7,160 nt of DNA from Chroococcidiopsidaceae cyanobacterium CP_BM_RX_35 (GCA_019242465.1 JAFAVL010000091.1:1-7160), one strand, 5' to 3'; numbered from the stretch's first letter, positions 1 through 5,487 are shown. Numbers and translations are program-made. The notes: generated from the letters alone by a model not told the origin.

Positions 1-109
1 GTACGACTCGTTCTTCCAAGACTTGGGCAATGGCACTTAAGACTTCAGGCGAAAGCATTCCCAAGGCTGTACGTTCTTGTAGCCAGATCACCAGATCGGT
101 TGGTGCCAT
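1..109 (-). CDS. N-terminal part of a protein leaving the window, possibly cyclic-nucleotide-binding-like
   Basis: Reading leftwards from the ATG at 109-107, the frame is open to the window edge for 36 codons (MAPTDLVIWLQERTALGMLS then PEVLSAIAQVLEERVV). A Shine-Dalgarno GAGG lies 7 nt before this ATG, which supports a real start. The peptide resembles the short helical lead-in found before a cyclic-nucleotide-binding (Crp-like) domain in some cyanobacterial proteins, but the diagnostic part lies outside the window. The product is therefore a guess, while the existence of the gene is better supported. The start codon faces away from the decayed hicAB region just upstream, so no operon partner is visible. 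Confidence 0.5.
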   Translation of the reverse strand, partial: MAPTDLVIWLQERTALGMLSPEVLSAIAQVLEERVV

Positions 110-257
110 GATTGAGCCTCTGAATAATGCCACCTAAGAGTTCACAAAGATTTTGACTTCTACAGGTTAAACGTTCAACACGACTGTTACAAAGCTTCAG
201 GAACAGTCTTATTTCAGGGTCTAACAGCACCTTGCTGCTGGTTTTGGTGTTCTTGGT

Positions 258-394
258 TCAAGGTGTGATCGCGGGTTGCGGTAGTTCTTTACCTTTAGCT
301 TGGTAATGCTCAAACATCGTTTACCTCGCCTTAGAGCGCAAGTAAAGCTAGCTCGTCTCAGTAAGGCTTTGAGTTCTCTGATTTTCTTGGGCAT
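258..394 (-). pseudogene. hicA-hicB toxin-antitoxin fossil (deletion fusion)
   Basis: From the ATG at 394-392 the minus strand reads MPKKIRELKALLRRASFTCA and then LRRGKR. This matches the conserved start of the HicA mRNA-interferase toxin (MPKKIREL, then RRGKGSH with the catalytic His). Here the frame leaves the family pattern exactly at RGK, before the catalytic His. In another frame, beginning at the ATG at 317-315, the DNA reads MFEHYQAKGKELPQPAITP and stops at 260-258. That resembles the C-terminus of HicB antitoxins (a helix, then G-K-x-L-P-x-P). The usual order is hicA then hicB, so the simplest reading is one deletion of the HicA C-terminus and most of HicB, leaving both ends fused out of frame. 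No working toxin or antitoxin remains. The HicA match is stronger than the HicB match, which rests on about 15 residues. Confidence 0.55.
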
Positions 395-550
395 GTCTCT
401 AGCGTACAAAAAGCAAAGAAGTTGGAACGACGGATGAAACCTAGCAACTCTTAGTCATGTAGGGAAAACTGCCTTCTCTCTTTGGGATGGTTTCTGTACC
501 TGCCACAATCACTCTTTCTAGAGAACACACAGTAGAACTAGACTGTATAG

Positions 551-556
551 TATGAT
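551..556 (+). promoter_or_regulatory. Candidate -10 box of the PspA-like gene
   Basis: TATGAT lies 42 nt before the ATG at 599 and is one base from the TATAAT consensus. No good -35 hexamer is found 16-18 nt upstream (the bases there read CACAGT), so this would be a weak or activator-dependent promoter. Confidence 0.3.
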
Positions 557-584
557 AGCGATTGATTGCAGTTTTGCACCCATT

Positions 585-590
585 AGGAGA
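585..590 (+). promoter_or_regulatory. Ribosome binding site of the PspA-like gene
   Basis: AGGAGA stands 8 nt before the ATG at 599. This is a strong Shine-Dalgarno match that fixes the start and argues that the short gene is expressed and not just a chance frame. Confidence 0.7.
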
Positions 591-598
591 CGACCATC

Positions 599-1051
599 AT
601 GTTTGCCACTGTTGCTCCCAAACTCTCAAGAGATGATTCATTCCCAAGTCTCGCTGTTAATTCCCAACCAGCTAGAGGAGCTACTTGTCAAGATGCAAAC
701 ATCATCTTGATAGAGGCGGGTACATGGCAAACCTACCTCTGTCATATCCGTGAAGCTATTTGGAGCGCTCTAGTTGCAAGAAGCAGCGCTAAAAGAGAAC
801 ACGCCAAGGCTGAGGCTGAAGTAGCAAAATGTGAAAAGCAGCTGCAACTTGCCATTGAAAACGAGTGGTTAGACGAAGCTCGGACGGCACTGCTGCGTCG
901 GACTACCTGGCAAGACCAAGTGCATAGTCTAAAGACCTTAGTAGACAAGCATACTTGCCAAATCATCGCTCTTAAAAACCAACTAGCTTTTTGGGAAAAT
1001 CAAACACAGGTATCATCGTTCTTAGTGGCTGGGGCATCTGTTGTGCCATGA
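599..1051 (+). CDS. Short PspA/IM30-like coiled-coil protein
   Basis: This 150-residue protein has a non-conserved head (residues 1-45), a long helical, charged middle (about 47-137) and a short apolar tail (140-150). The middle follows the PspA/Vipp1 (IM30) pattern. It has a helix rich in Ala, Lys and Glu (AKREHAKAEAEVAKCEKQLQ), then LAIENEWLDEARTALLRR, which parallels the family's LALxxGxExLAREAL-RKK turn, then a second long helix. PspA and Vipp1 are about 220-260 residues and bind membranes through an N-terminal amphipathic helix. That helix and the C-terminal third are missing here, so the protein is about the central hairpin alone. In the family, this hairpin drives ESCRT-III-like assembly. 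The good ribosome binding site and intact frame suggest a real gene, not debris. A role as a partner or modifier of full-length Vipp1 is inference; a decayed Vipp1 paralogue is the alternative. Confidence 0.65.
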   Translation: MFATVAPKLSRDDSFPSLAVNSQPARGATCQDANIILIEAGTWQTYLCHIREAIWSALVARSSAKREHAKAEAEVAKCEKQLQLAIENEWLDEARTALLRRTTWQDQVHSLKTLVDKHTCQIIALKNQLAFWENQTQVSSFLVAGASVVP

Positions 1052-1073
1052 TTAAATCGGTTTGTTTTGGAGT

Positions 1074-1103
1074 ATTAATTAGAGAATGAAAGACTTAATT
1101 AAT
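1074..1103. repeat. AT-rich inverted repeat
   Basis: ATTAATTA (1074-1081) and its complement TAATTAAT (1096-1103) flank a 14-nt spacer, just after the PspA-like gene and 4 nt before the transposase fragment. It contains no GC and has no U-tract, so it is not a convincing terminator. It might be a protein-binding site or a chance AT palindrome. Confidence 0.3.
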
Positions 1104-1107
1104 CTAG

Positions 1108-1225
1108 ATGAACTGTTCAAGGTGTGATTCTTCTAAGAGCCACAATTTTGGTCATCAAGATGGAAAACAAAGATTTAAATGCAATGGGTGCGGTCGCATT
1201 TGGAGAGAATCATCGCAACCCCGTG
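1108..1225 (+). pseudogene. Transposase zinc-ribbon fragment (IS1/InsA-like)
   Basis: The frame opens with MNCSRCDSSKSHNFGHQDGK followed by QRFKCNGCGRIWRES. The pairs C3-x2-C6 and C25-x2-C28 and the phrase GKQRFKCxxCGR are typical of the N-terminal zinc ribbon of cyanobacterial IS1-type and related transposases. Homology stops near residue 38. The frame runs on to 1353, but that part is the antisense of the neighbouring LysR gene and shows no transposase features (no helix-turn-helix, no catalytic domain). No Shine-Dalgarno precedes the ATG. I read it as the 5' stub of an insertion sequence whose remainder was lost. The exact IS family cannot be set from 38 residues. Confidence 0.55.
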
Positions 1226-1232
1226 TATGCTC

Positions 1233-2090
1233 TCATCGCCAATTATGGCTAGCGGCAAAGGTGCGAAATAGCTCAATCACCTGCGAGTCTTGTTGGACTC
1301 TCCAAGTCAGTCCCACAGTGCGGTGTAGATTCAAATCAGCGAGCGGGATATAAGCAACTTCAGAATCTTGCCACTCTGGCATAATCGTGACACCCAAGCC
1401 TGCCGCTACCAATAAGAAAACCCATTCTTCATGAGCGGCGCGGTACACAACCTGAGGTTGCACACCTTGAGATTCAAACAATTGGCAGGTTTCTCCGCAC
1501 AACTCGCAATTCATGCGCTCGATATAGGGTTGTTTATCCAGTTCTGTGACTCGGACCGTTCCTCTTTGAGCAAACGGATGCGTTTTAGAGACAGCTAGCA
1601 GGCGACGTTGGCGAAACAGCGATAGAGACGTTTTTGGACTTTCATGATTGCCGAGTACCGTCATCGCTAGATCGATGTTGCCTAGTTCTAACCAATCCCG
1701 CAGTTCTGCCAAATTGCCATCGAGCAACTCGATCGTCACTTGGGGATACTTTTCTCGAAACGTGCCGATCAGCCGCGATAGAGCCGCAATCCGAATCGAG
1801 CGTAGAGCACCTAATCTCAGAATCGGCTGATTTTGAAAGCCCTTCAGTTCGTGTAGTGCTGACTGATATGCGTTAAGAATTGTTTTTGCCTTCTCCTCAA
1901 AGACCTTCCCGGCTGGGGTAAGAATAGCCCGCCGTCCTCCTCTCTCAAACAGCACTACTCCCATTTCTTGCTCCAGCTTTTTGATACCCACTGATAGAGA
2001 GGGCTGGGAGACATATAAGCGTTCCGAAGCTTTGGTAAATCCACCTGTTTCAGCGATTGCCAGGAAGTACCTGATCTGATACAAGTTCAT
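1233..2090 (-). CDS. LysR-type transcriptional regulator
   Basis: This 285-residue protein begins with a classic LysR winged helix-turn-helix (MNLYQIRYFLAIAETGGFTK, then ASERLYVSQPSLSVGIKKLE and LFERGGRRAILTPAG, residues 1-64). A linker helix follows, then the effector-binding domain (about 90-285), with the family phrases GNIDLAM and AAGLGVTIMPEW. Length is normal (family 285-310). It is divergent from the flavin-binding protein at 2268, the usual place for a LysR target gene, and a T-N11-A dyad lies directly before its start. No Shine-Dalgarno precedes the ATG at 2090-2088. Its only three cysteines are C195, C198 and C202 (C-x2-C-x3-C) in the effector domain, suggesting a redox or metal signal. 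The effector is unknown. Its stop codon abuts a transposase remnant, but the C-terminus looks intact. Confidence 0.9.
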   Translation of the reverse strand: MNLYQIRYFLAIAETGGFTKASERLYVSQPSLSVGIKKLEQEMGVVLFERGGRRAILTPAGKVFEEKAKTILNAYQSALHELKGFQNQPILRLGALRSIRIAALSRLIGTFREKYPQVTIELLDGNLAELRDWLELGNIDLAMTVLGNHESPKTSLSLFRQRRLLAVSKTHPFAQRGTVRVTELDKQPYIERMNCELCGETCQLFESQGVQPQVVYRAAHEEWVFLLVAAGLGVTIMPEWQDSEVAYIPLADLNLHRTVGLTWRVQQDSQVIELFRTFAASHNWR

Positions 2091-2109
2091 TTATAGACAC
2101 CGTTTATAA
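2091..2109. promoter_or_regulatory. Candidate LysR operator (T-N11-A dyad)
   Basis: TTATA-N9-TATAA is a perfect 5-bp inverted repeat that contains the LysR-family core T-N11-A (T2094, A2106). It sits directly against the LysR start codon and ends 2 nt before the -35 box of the divergent gene. That position would let the regulator repress itself and activate the neighbour. The arms are AT-rich, so chance is possible. Confidence 0.45.
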
Positions 2110-2111
2110 CT

Positions 2112-2139
2112 TTGATGTGAAAAATAGTCTTAATATATA
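2112..2139 (+). promoter_or_regulatory. Candidate promoter of the split-barrel flavoprotein gene
   Basis: TTGATG (2112-2117) and TATATA (2134-2139) are spaced 16 nt apart, close to the sigma-70-type consensus (TTGACA / TATAAT). Transcription would start near 2146, giving a leader of about 120 nt before the ATG at 2268. The proposed LysR dyad lies immediately upstream, as expected for an activator. Confidence 0.45.
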
Positions 2140-2254
2140 GCTTAACCTGACCAAATATAGAAGATGTGGTCGAGCTGGTATGCACACCTGGCGATACCTA
2201 GCACGTCATCAGGAATCCCCTGCGTGCGTTAAACCTACGCCGATCAGCCATTAT

Positions 2255-2260
2255 GGAGGA
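2255..2260 (+). promoter_or_regulatory. Strong ribosome binding site
   Basis: GGAGGA stands 7 nt before the ATG at 2268, an almost ideal Shine-Dalgarno. It fixes the start of the flavoprotein gene and contrasts with the divergent LysR gene, which has none. Confidence 0.8.
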
Positions 2261-2267
2261 GTAACCT

Positions 2268-3188
2268 ATGACCTTTCATGTTGGAGAAATTGCGGTTCAG
2301 ACTCGGGTTGGAGTGCGAGAAGAGGCAGAACAACTTAGGGGCATGATTAACCCCAAGCTCACGCCTGCAGCCCAAATGTTGTTAAAGACGCAGCAGTTGG
2401 CAACCACCAGCACCGTTGATGCTAGTGGTCATGTCTGGGGATCCCTGCTCACAGGTCAGCCTAGTTTTATCCGGATTTTAGACCCTCAAACTATTGAAAT
2501 TGAACCCTCCCCTGTCCCTGATGCTTGGCTCTATCGCCACCTGGAACACAACAGCGAACTAGGACTTCTTGTTATTGACCTCGCCACTCGCAAACGTCTA
2601 CGTTTGAATGGTTTGGCAGAGGTGGGTTCGGCAGGACAGATTCTCTTGCAAACTCGGGAAGTGTTTTTTAACTGTCCCAAATACATTCAGACACGTCATT
2701 TGGAGACCGATACAGTAAAGTCATTAGGTACTGCTGAAACCCAAAGCTTCAAGGTGTTAATCGCAGTTCAGCAGGATTGGATCGTCCGCTCTGAAACCTT
2801 TTTCATCGCTAGCTTTAATCCGGAAACGGGTGCAGATGCTTCCCATCGCGGTGGCTATCCAGGATTTATTCGAGTACTGAACGACAGAACATTGCTCTTC
2901 CCTGACTACGCTGGCAACAACATGTTCCAGACCCTTGGCAACCTCATCGTAAATCCCAGATTAGGTCTGCTGTTCATTGATTTTGAGCAAGGAAATACTC
3001 TCCAACTGACCGGAACAGCAGAGGTCATTTGGGATGAGTCCCGGTTGGTTGACTTTGCTGGAGCGCAGCGACTAGTAGAGTTTCATCTCGATCAGGTGTT
3101 GGAAACGACTAATGCCATACCAATGCGCTGGCGGTTTGGGGACTATTCTCTTGCAAATCCAGCATTTGGTAGGGATGATTTATCTTAG
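2268..3188 (+). CDS. Pyridoxamine 5'-phosphate oxidase-family FMN-binding protein (two split-barrel halves)
   Basis: The 306-residue protein appears to hold two related split beta-barrel units. The first (about 33-150) runs from LTPAAQMLLKTQQLATTSTV through DASGHVWGSLLTGQPSF to FNCPKYIQTRH. The second (about 163-280) runs through ETFFIASFNPETGADASHRG, FIRVLNDRTLLFPDYAGNNM, LGNLIVNPRLGLLFIDFEQG and LQLTGTAEV. These phrases are characteristic of the pyridoxamine-phosphate-oxidase-like FMN-binding superfamily. Members bind flavin and often act as oxidoreductases of unknown substrate, so this need not be the vitamin B6 enzyme PdxH, which is smaller. It is probably cytosolic, as no signal peptide or membrane segment is seen. 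It has its own promoter and ribosome binding site and is divergent from a LysR regulator, so induction by that regulator is likely. The substrate is unknown. Confidence 0.85.
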   Translation: MTFHVGEIAVQTRVGVREEAEQLRGMINPKLTPAAQMLLKTQQLATTSTVDASGHVWGSLLTGQPSFIRILDPQTIEIEPSPVPDAWLYRHLEHNSELGLLVIDLATRKRLRLNGLAEVGSAGQILLQTREVFFNCPKYIQTRHLETDTVKSLGTAETQSFKVLIAVQQDWIVRSETFFIASFNPETGADASHRGGYPGFIRVLNDRTLLFPDYAGNNMFQTLGNLIVNPRLGLLFIDFEQGNTLQLTGTAEVIWDESRLVDFAGAQRLVEFHLDQVLETTNAIPMRWRFGDYSLANPAFGRDDLS

Positions 3189-3274
3189 ACCTTTTATTAA
3201 ATATTTAGCATTATCTAGCAGATCTTTGTGAAGTGGCTATTTGCAGTTAATGTAAGTCGGTGTTGTACATATAG

Positions 3275-3628
3275 TTATTCAAATGCGCTCAAGAATAGGT
3301 TCAGCACACTAGCAACAATTGCCAGCACAATTGACCCTAATAAGGCAGGTACAAAGCCAGTAATAATCAGACCAAAACCAGGAGTTAAGTAGCTCACTAG
3401 CAACAGCATAATGGCATTAACAACAAACAGAAACAACCCTAGGGTAAAAATGGTGAGTGGCAAAGTAAATAACACCACAAGAGGTCGGACAATTGCGTTG
3501 ACTAGCCCCAAAATGACGGCTGCAACTAAGGCAGCAGCAAAACTTTTGATGATGAATCCTGGGACGATCTGGGCTGTAATCAGCAACGCTACCGCCGTAA
3601 CGAACCAAGTCAACAAGAAGTGTGGCAT
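3275..3628 (-). CDS. PF04020-type small integral membrane protein (phage-holin-family label, YvlD-like)
   Basis: The 117 residues are almost wholly hydrophobic. I see about four membrane helices, near residues 4-24, 30-50, 53-80 and 88-113. The phrase GLVNAIVRPLVVLFTLPLTI followed by TLGLFLFVVNAIMLLLVSYL is the hallmark of the family annotated as phage holin family 4 superfamily IV or YvlD. Despite the name, these are ordinary bacterial membrane proteins of unknown role, with no evidence of lysis here and no phage genes nearby. Length is normal for the family. A GGGAG lies 11 nt before the ATG, slightly far. The gene converges on the flavoprotein gene across an 86-bp AT-rich gap in which I see no GC-rich terminator. 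Confidence 0.85.
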   Translation of the reverse strand: MPHFLLTWFVTAVALLITAQIVPGFIIKSFAAALVAAVILGLVNAIVRPLVVLFTLPLTIFTLGLFLFVVNAIMLLLVSYLTPGFGLIITGFVPALLGSIVLAIVASVLNLFLSAFE

Positions 3629-3746
3629 GGATGTTTAAACTCCCTTAAGTTAGGATATTGATGTTGACGGCAGTAAATCTGATCAAATGCGGTAAGCTAA
3701 GTGTAACTACTCCAACAAAATTCTGGCACTGAACTGGCTACCTTAT
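3629..3746. other. Divergent intergenic region
   Basis: This 118-bp gap separates the PF04020 gene from the pentapeptide-repeat gene and must hold promoters for both. TTGACG (3664-3669) could be a plus-strand -35 box, but no matching -10 lies 16-18 nt downstream. No Shine-Dalgarno precedes the ATG at 3747. Confidence 0.35.
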
Positions 3747-4232
3747 ATGTTTTGGCGGCAACTGGCAGCATTCCTTCTAGTAATTACGGTATTTTGCTGG
3801 GCGTTACCCGCCAAAGCAGATTGGTCTCATCCCATGTCATATAGTAATGCAGAGTTGAAAGGACGGGACTTTTCCGGGCAAACTTTGCAGGCGTCTGAAT
3901 TTTCTAATGCCAACATGGAACTGACTAACTTTTCTGGGGCAGACTTGCGAGGGGCTGTTTTCAGTGCCTCTGTCATGACTAAAGCAAATCTGCATGGGGC
4001 AAATCTCGCCAATGCGATGGCGGACCAAGTAGACTTCACTGGTGCCGATTTGAGTGATGCAGTATTGGCGGAGACAATTTTATTACGCTCGGTCTTCGAC
4101 GATACAGATGTCACAGGTACTGATTTCAGTGACGCTATTCTTGACGGCGCACAAATCAAAGAATTGTGCCGACGAGCTAGTGGTGTGAATTCAAAAACAA
4201 GTGTTGGCACTCGTGATTCTTTAGGATGTTGA
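3747..4232 (+). CDS. Secreted (probably thylakoid-lumen or periplasmic) pentapeptide-repeat protein
   Basis: The 161-residue product begins with a clear Sec signal peptide: MFWRQ, a hydrophobic core (LAAFLLVITVFCWAL), then a probable cleavage site PAKA-DW after residue 24. Residues about 35-138 are pentapeptide repeats of the A(D/N)LXX type, such as NAELKGRDFSGQTLQASEFS, GADLRGAVF, KANLHGANL, GADLSDAVL and GTDFSDAIL. These fold as a right-handed quadrilateral beta helix. The C-terminal tail (LCRRASGVNSKTSVGTRDSL then GC) has the mature protein's only two cysteines, C141 and C161, which could form a disulfide outside the cytosol. The tail resembles that of lumenal pentapeptide proteins of cyanobacteria and chloroplasts, whose function is largely unknown. 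The last 7 nt overlap the start of purK, implying co-transcription and translational coupling with a purine enzyme to which it has no obvious functional link. Confidence 0.88.
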   Translation: MFWRQLAAFLLVITVFCWALPAKADWSHPMSYSNAELKGRDFSGQTLQASEFSNANMELTNFSGADLRGAVFSASVMTKANLHGANLANAMADQVDFTGADLSDAVLAETILLRSVFDDTDVTGTDFSDAILDGAQIKELCRRASGVNSKTSVGTRDSLGC

Positions 4233-5473
4233 CAAAACAACGGATTGGAGTAGTCGGTGGTGGGCAGTTAGCGTGGATGATGGCAAGTGCAGCTGAGAGG
4301 TTGGGGATTGACTTGGTGGTGCAAACGCCTAGTCCTGACGACCCAGCTGTGGCGATCGCTGCTGATACTATCTTCGCCCCAGTAAATGATGCTGCTGCAA
4401 CGGCTGAAATGGCGACTCGCTGTGATGCGATCACGTTTGAAAATGAGTTTGTCAACTTAGAAGCCTTATCAACCCTTGCCGAGCAGGGCGTTTGTTTTCG
4501 TCCAGGATTAAGAGTATTAGCTCCCCTTTTAGATAAATATCATCAACGCTGTTACCTCAGGGATTTAGGTTTGCCTGTTCCTAGGTTTATTGATCTAGAG
4601 GAGATGGGGAACTCGGAAGCCAGCCGTGTGGGCGGGTACCCCGACTTGAGCGGACTGGCTGGGGACCCTCTCGGGATTAGGGGTAAATGGGGAAAATTGA
4701 CTTCCCTTACTCATTTTGGATTTCCGGCGGTGTTGAAAGCCCGTCGTCACGGTTATGACGGACAGGGGACTTTCATTATCAAAGATATTGATGCTTTGCA
4801 GCATAGACTAGCAGTCAGTCACAAACAACAGGTGGGATATCAACCCTTGTTTTTATTAGAGGAATTTGTGCCGTTCGAGCGAGAATTAGCTGTCGTTGCG
4901 GCTCGTTCTACTGCTGGGGAGGTTGTCACCTTCCCGGTTGTGGAAACTCAACAGGAGGAGCAGGTTTGTCGGCGTGTCCTTGTACCAGCTGACATTACTA
5001 ACACCATTACTGTTGAGATTGAGGCGATCGCTCACACTCTCTTGCAAGGTTTACAAGCAGTGGGCGTGTTTGGGATTGAGCTGTTTCTCACTGCCAATGG
5101 CTCCGTGCTAGTGAATGAAATATCCCCCCGTACCCATAATTCTGGACATTTCACTATAGATGCCTGTGAAACTTCCCAGTTTGAGCAGCACCTACGAGCT
5201 GTCTGTGACTTACCCTTGGGCAATCCTGCTCTTCGATGTGGTGGGGCGGTAATGGTCAACCTACTAGGCTATGAAAATTCATCTACTTCTGACTACGCTG
5301 CCCAACTACAGCAACTGGAGCAGATCCCGCAAGCACGTGTCTATTGGTATGGTAAGACCGAATCCCGCCCTGGTCGTAAGCTAGGTCACGTTACTGTTTT
5401 GCTGGATGCTCAGAACCGCGAACAAGAAACTTTGATCGCGCAGAAGGTTGAATCGATTTGGTACAACCGCTAA
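4226..5473 (+). CDS. purK: N5-carboxyaminoimidazole ribonucleotide synthetase (PurK), with an unusual internal insertion
   Basis: PurK uses ATP and bicarbonate to carboxylate aminoimidazole ribonucleotide in de novo purine synthesis, in the cytosol. The 415-residue ATP-grasp protein has the N-terminal fold start RIGVVGGGQLAWMM (6-19) and TPSPDDPA (34-41). The ATP-grasp core includes FPAVLKARRHGYDGQGTF (166-183), LLEEFVPFERELAVV (210-224) and VVETQQEEQVCRR (238-250). The metal and substrate end is GVFGIELFLTANGSVLVNEI followed by SPRTHNSGH (280-308). The C-terminal lid reaches residue 415. Usual length is about 360-400. The excess is explained by residues about 127-158, a Gly-rich segment between LPVPRFIDLEE and the core that the family lacks. 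All core motifs are intact, so the enzyme is probably active. The ATG overlaps the upstream stop by 7 nt, with AGG directly adjacent and no proper Shine-Dalgarno, suggesting coupling. A 6S RNA follows immediately. Confidence 0.93.
   Translation: MLTKQRIGVVGGGQLAWMMASAAERLGIDLVVQTPSPDDPAVAIAADTIFAPVNDAAATAEMATRCDAITFENEFVNLEALSTLAEQGVCFRPGLRVLAPLLDKYHQRCYLRDLGLPVPRFIDLEEMGNSEASRVGGYPDLSGLAGDPLGIRGKWGKLTSLTHFGFPAVLKARRHGYDGQGTFIIKDIDALQHRLAVSHKQQVGYQPLFLLEEFVPFERELAVVAARSTAGEVVTFPVVETQQEEQVCRRVLVPADITNTITVEIEAIAHTLLQGLQAVGVFGIELFLTANGSVLVNEISPRTHNSGHFTIDACETSQFEQHLRAVCDLPLGNPALRCGGAVMVNLLGYENSSTSDYAAQLQQLEQIPQARVYWYGKTESRPGRKLGHVTVLLDAQNREQETLIAQKVESIWYNR
4352..4359. repeat. HIP1 octamer
   Basis: GCGATCGC is the highly iterated palindrome of many cyanobacterial genomes. 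This copy lies within purK and supports a cyanobacterial origin. Confidence 0.85.
4604..4699 (+). other. G-rich palindromic insertion in frame within purK
   Basis: These 32 codons are extra relative to PurK proteins and differ in composition from the surrounding gene, with repeated GGG/GGGG runs on the plus strand. AGCCAGCCG (4618-4626) can pair with CGG-A-CTGGCT (4651-4660), a 9-bp stem with one bulged A. Inside it lies the perfect palindrome GGGTACCC (4634-4641). A second short hairpin is possible, ACCCT (4665-4669) with AGGGGT (4679-4684). The 8-mer ATGGGGAA occurs at both edges (4604-4611 and 4687-4694). The encoded segment is Gly-rich and probably a surface loop. This looks like a small mobile palindromic element that entered a coding region, by analogy with Rickettsia palindromic elements and cyanobacterial small dispersed repeats. 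No second copy is present in this window. Confidence 0.6.
5024..5031. repeat. HIP1 octamer
   Basis: A second GCGATCGC copy, also in purK, 672 bp from the first. Two copies in 7 kb is far above chance for an 8-mer. Confidence 0.85.
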
Positions 5474-5487
5474 CTCTAATCTCTTGT

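Larger units (their letters stand above)
395..598. other. Intergenic stretch upstream of the PspA-like gene
   Basis: Both strands lack a convincing coding frame here. The only signals I can support are the candidate -10 box and the ribosome binding site listed separately. The stretch separates the leftward hicAB fossil from the rightward PspA-like gene and may carry the fossil's old promoter, which I cannot identify. Confidence 0.4.

Noticed and set aside
45..230. Minus-strand frame of 61 codons
   Set aside because: It overlaps the better-supported gene start at 109 in another frame, has no family resemblance and shows no ribosome binding site that I can see.
183..237. Small inverted repeats (ACTGTT/AACAGT and CAGCA/TGCTG)
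   Set aside because: Short stems without a U-tract or conserved partner; they do not support a terminator or an RNA gene.
742..966. Minus-strand frame of 74 codons, Ser- and Cys-rich
   Set aside because: It is the antisense of the helical PspA-like gene; its composition is explained by the codons of the other strand.
1226..1353. Downstream part of the zinc-ribbon reading frame
   Set aside because: It runs antisense through the LysR 3' end and has no transposase features, so I ended the fragment near 1225.
1634..1876. Plus-strand frames within the LysR gene
   Set aside because: They are antisense shadows of a well-recognised LysR protein.
3189..3274. Possible bidirectional terminator between convergent genes
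   Set aside because: Only the AT palindrome TAAATATTTA is present; there is no GC-rich stem with a T-run.
3275..3628. Phage lysis module suggested by the holin family name
   Set aside because: The family is mostly chromosomal membrane proteins, and no endolysin or other phage gene is nearby.
3411..3638. Plus-strand frame over the PF04020 membrane protein gene
   Set aside because: Antisense shadow; the minus-strand protein has clear family motifs and membrane helices.
3827..4240. Minus-strand 137-codon frame with repeated KSAP-like phrases
   Set aside because: The periodicity is simply the complement of the pentapeptide repeats on the plus strand.
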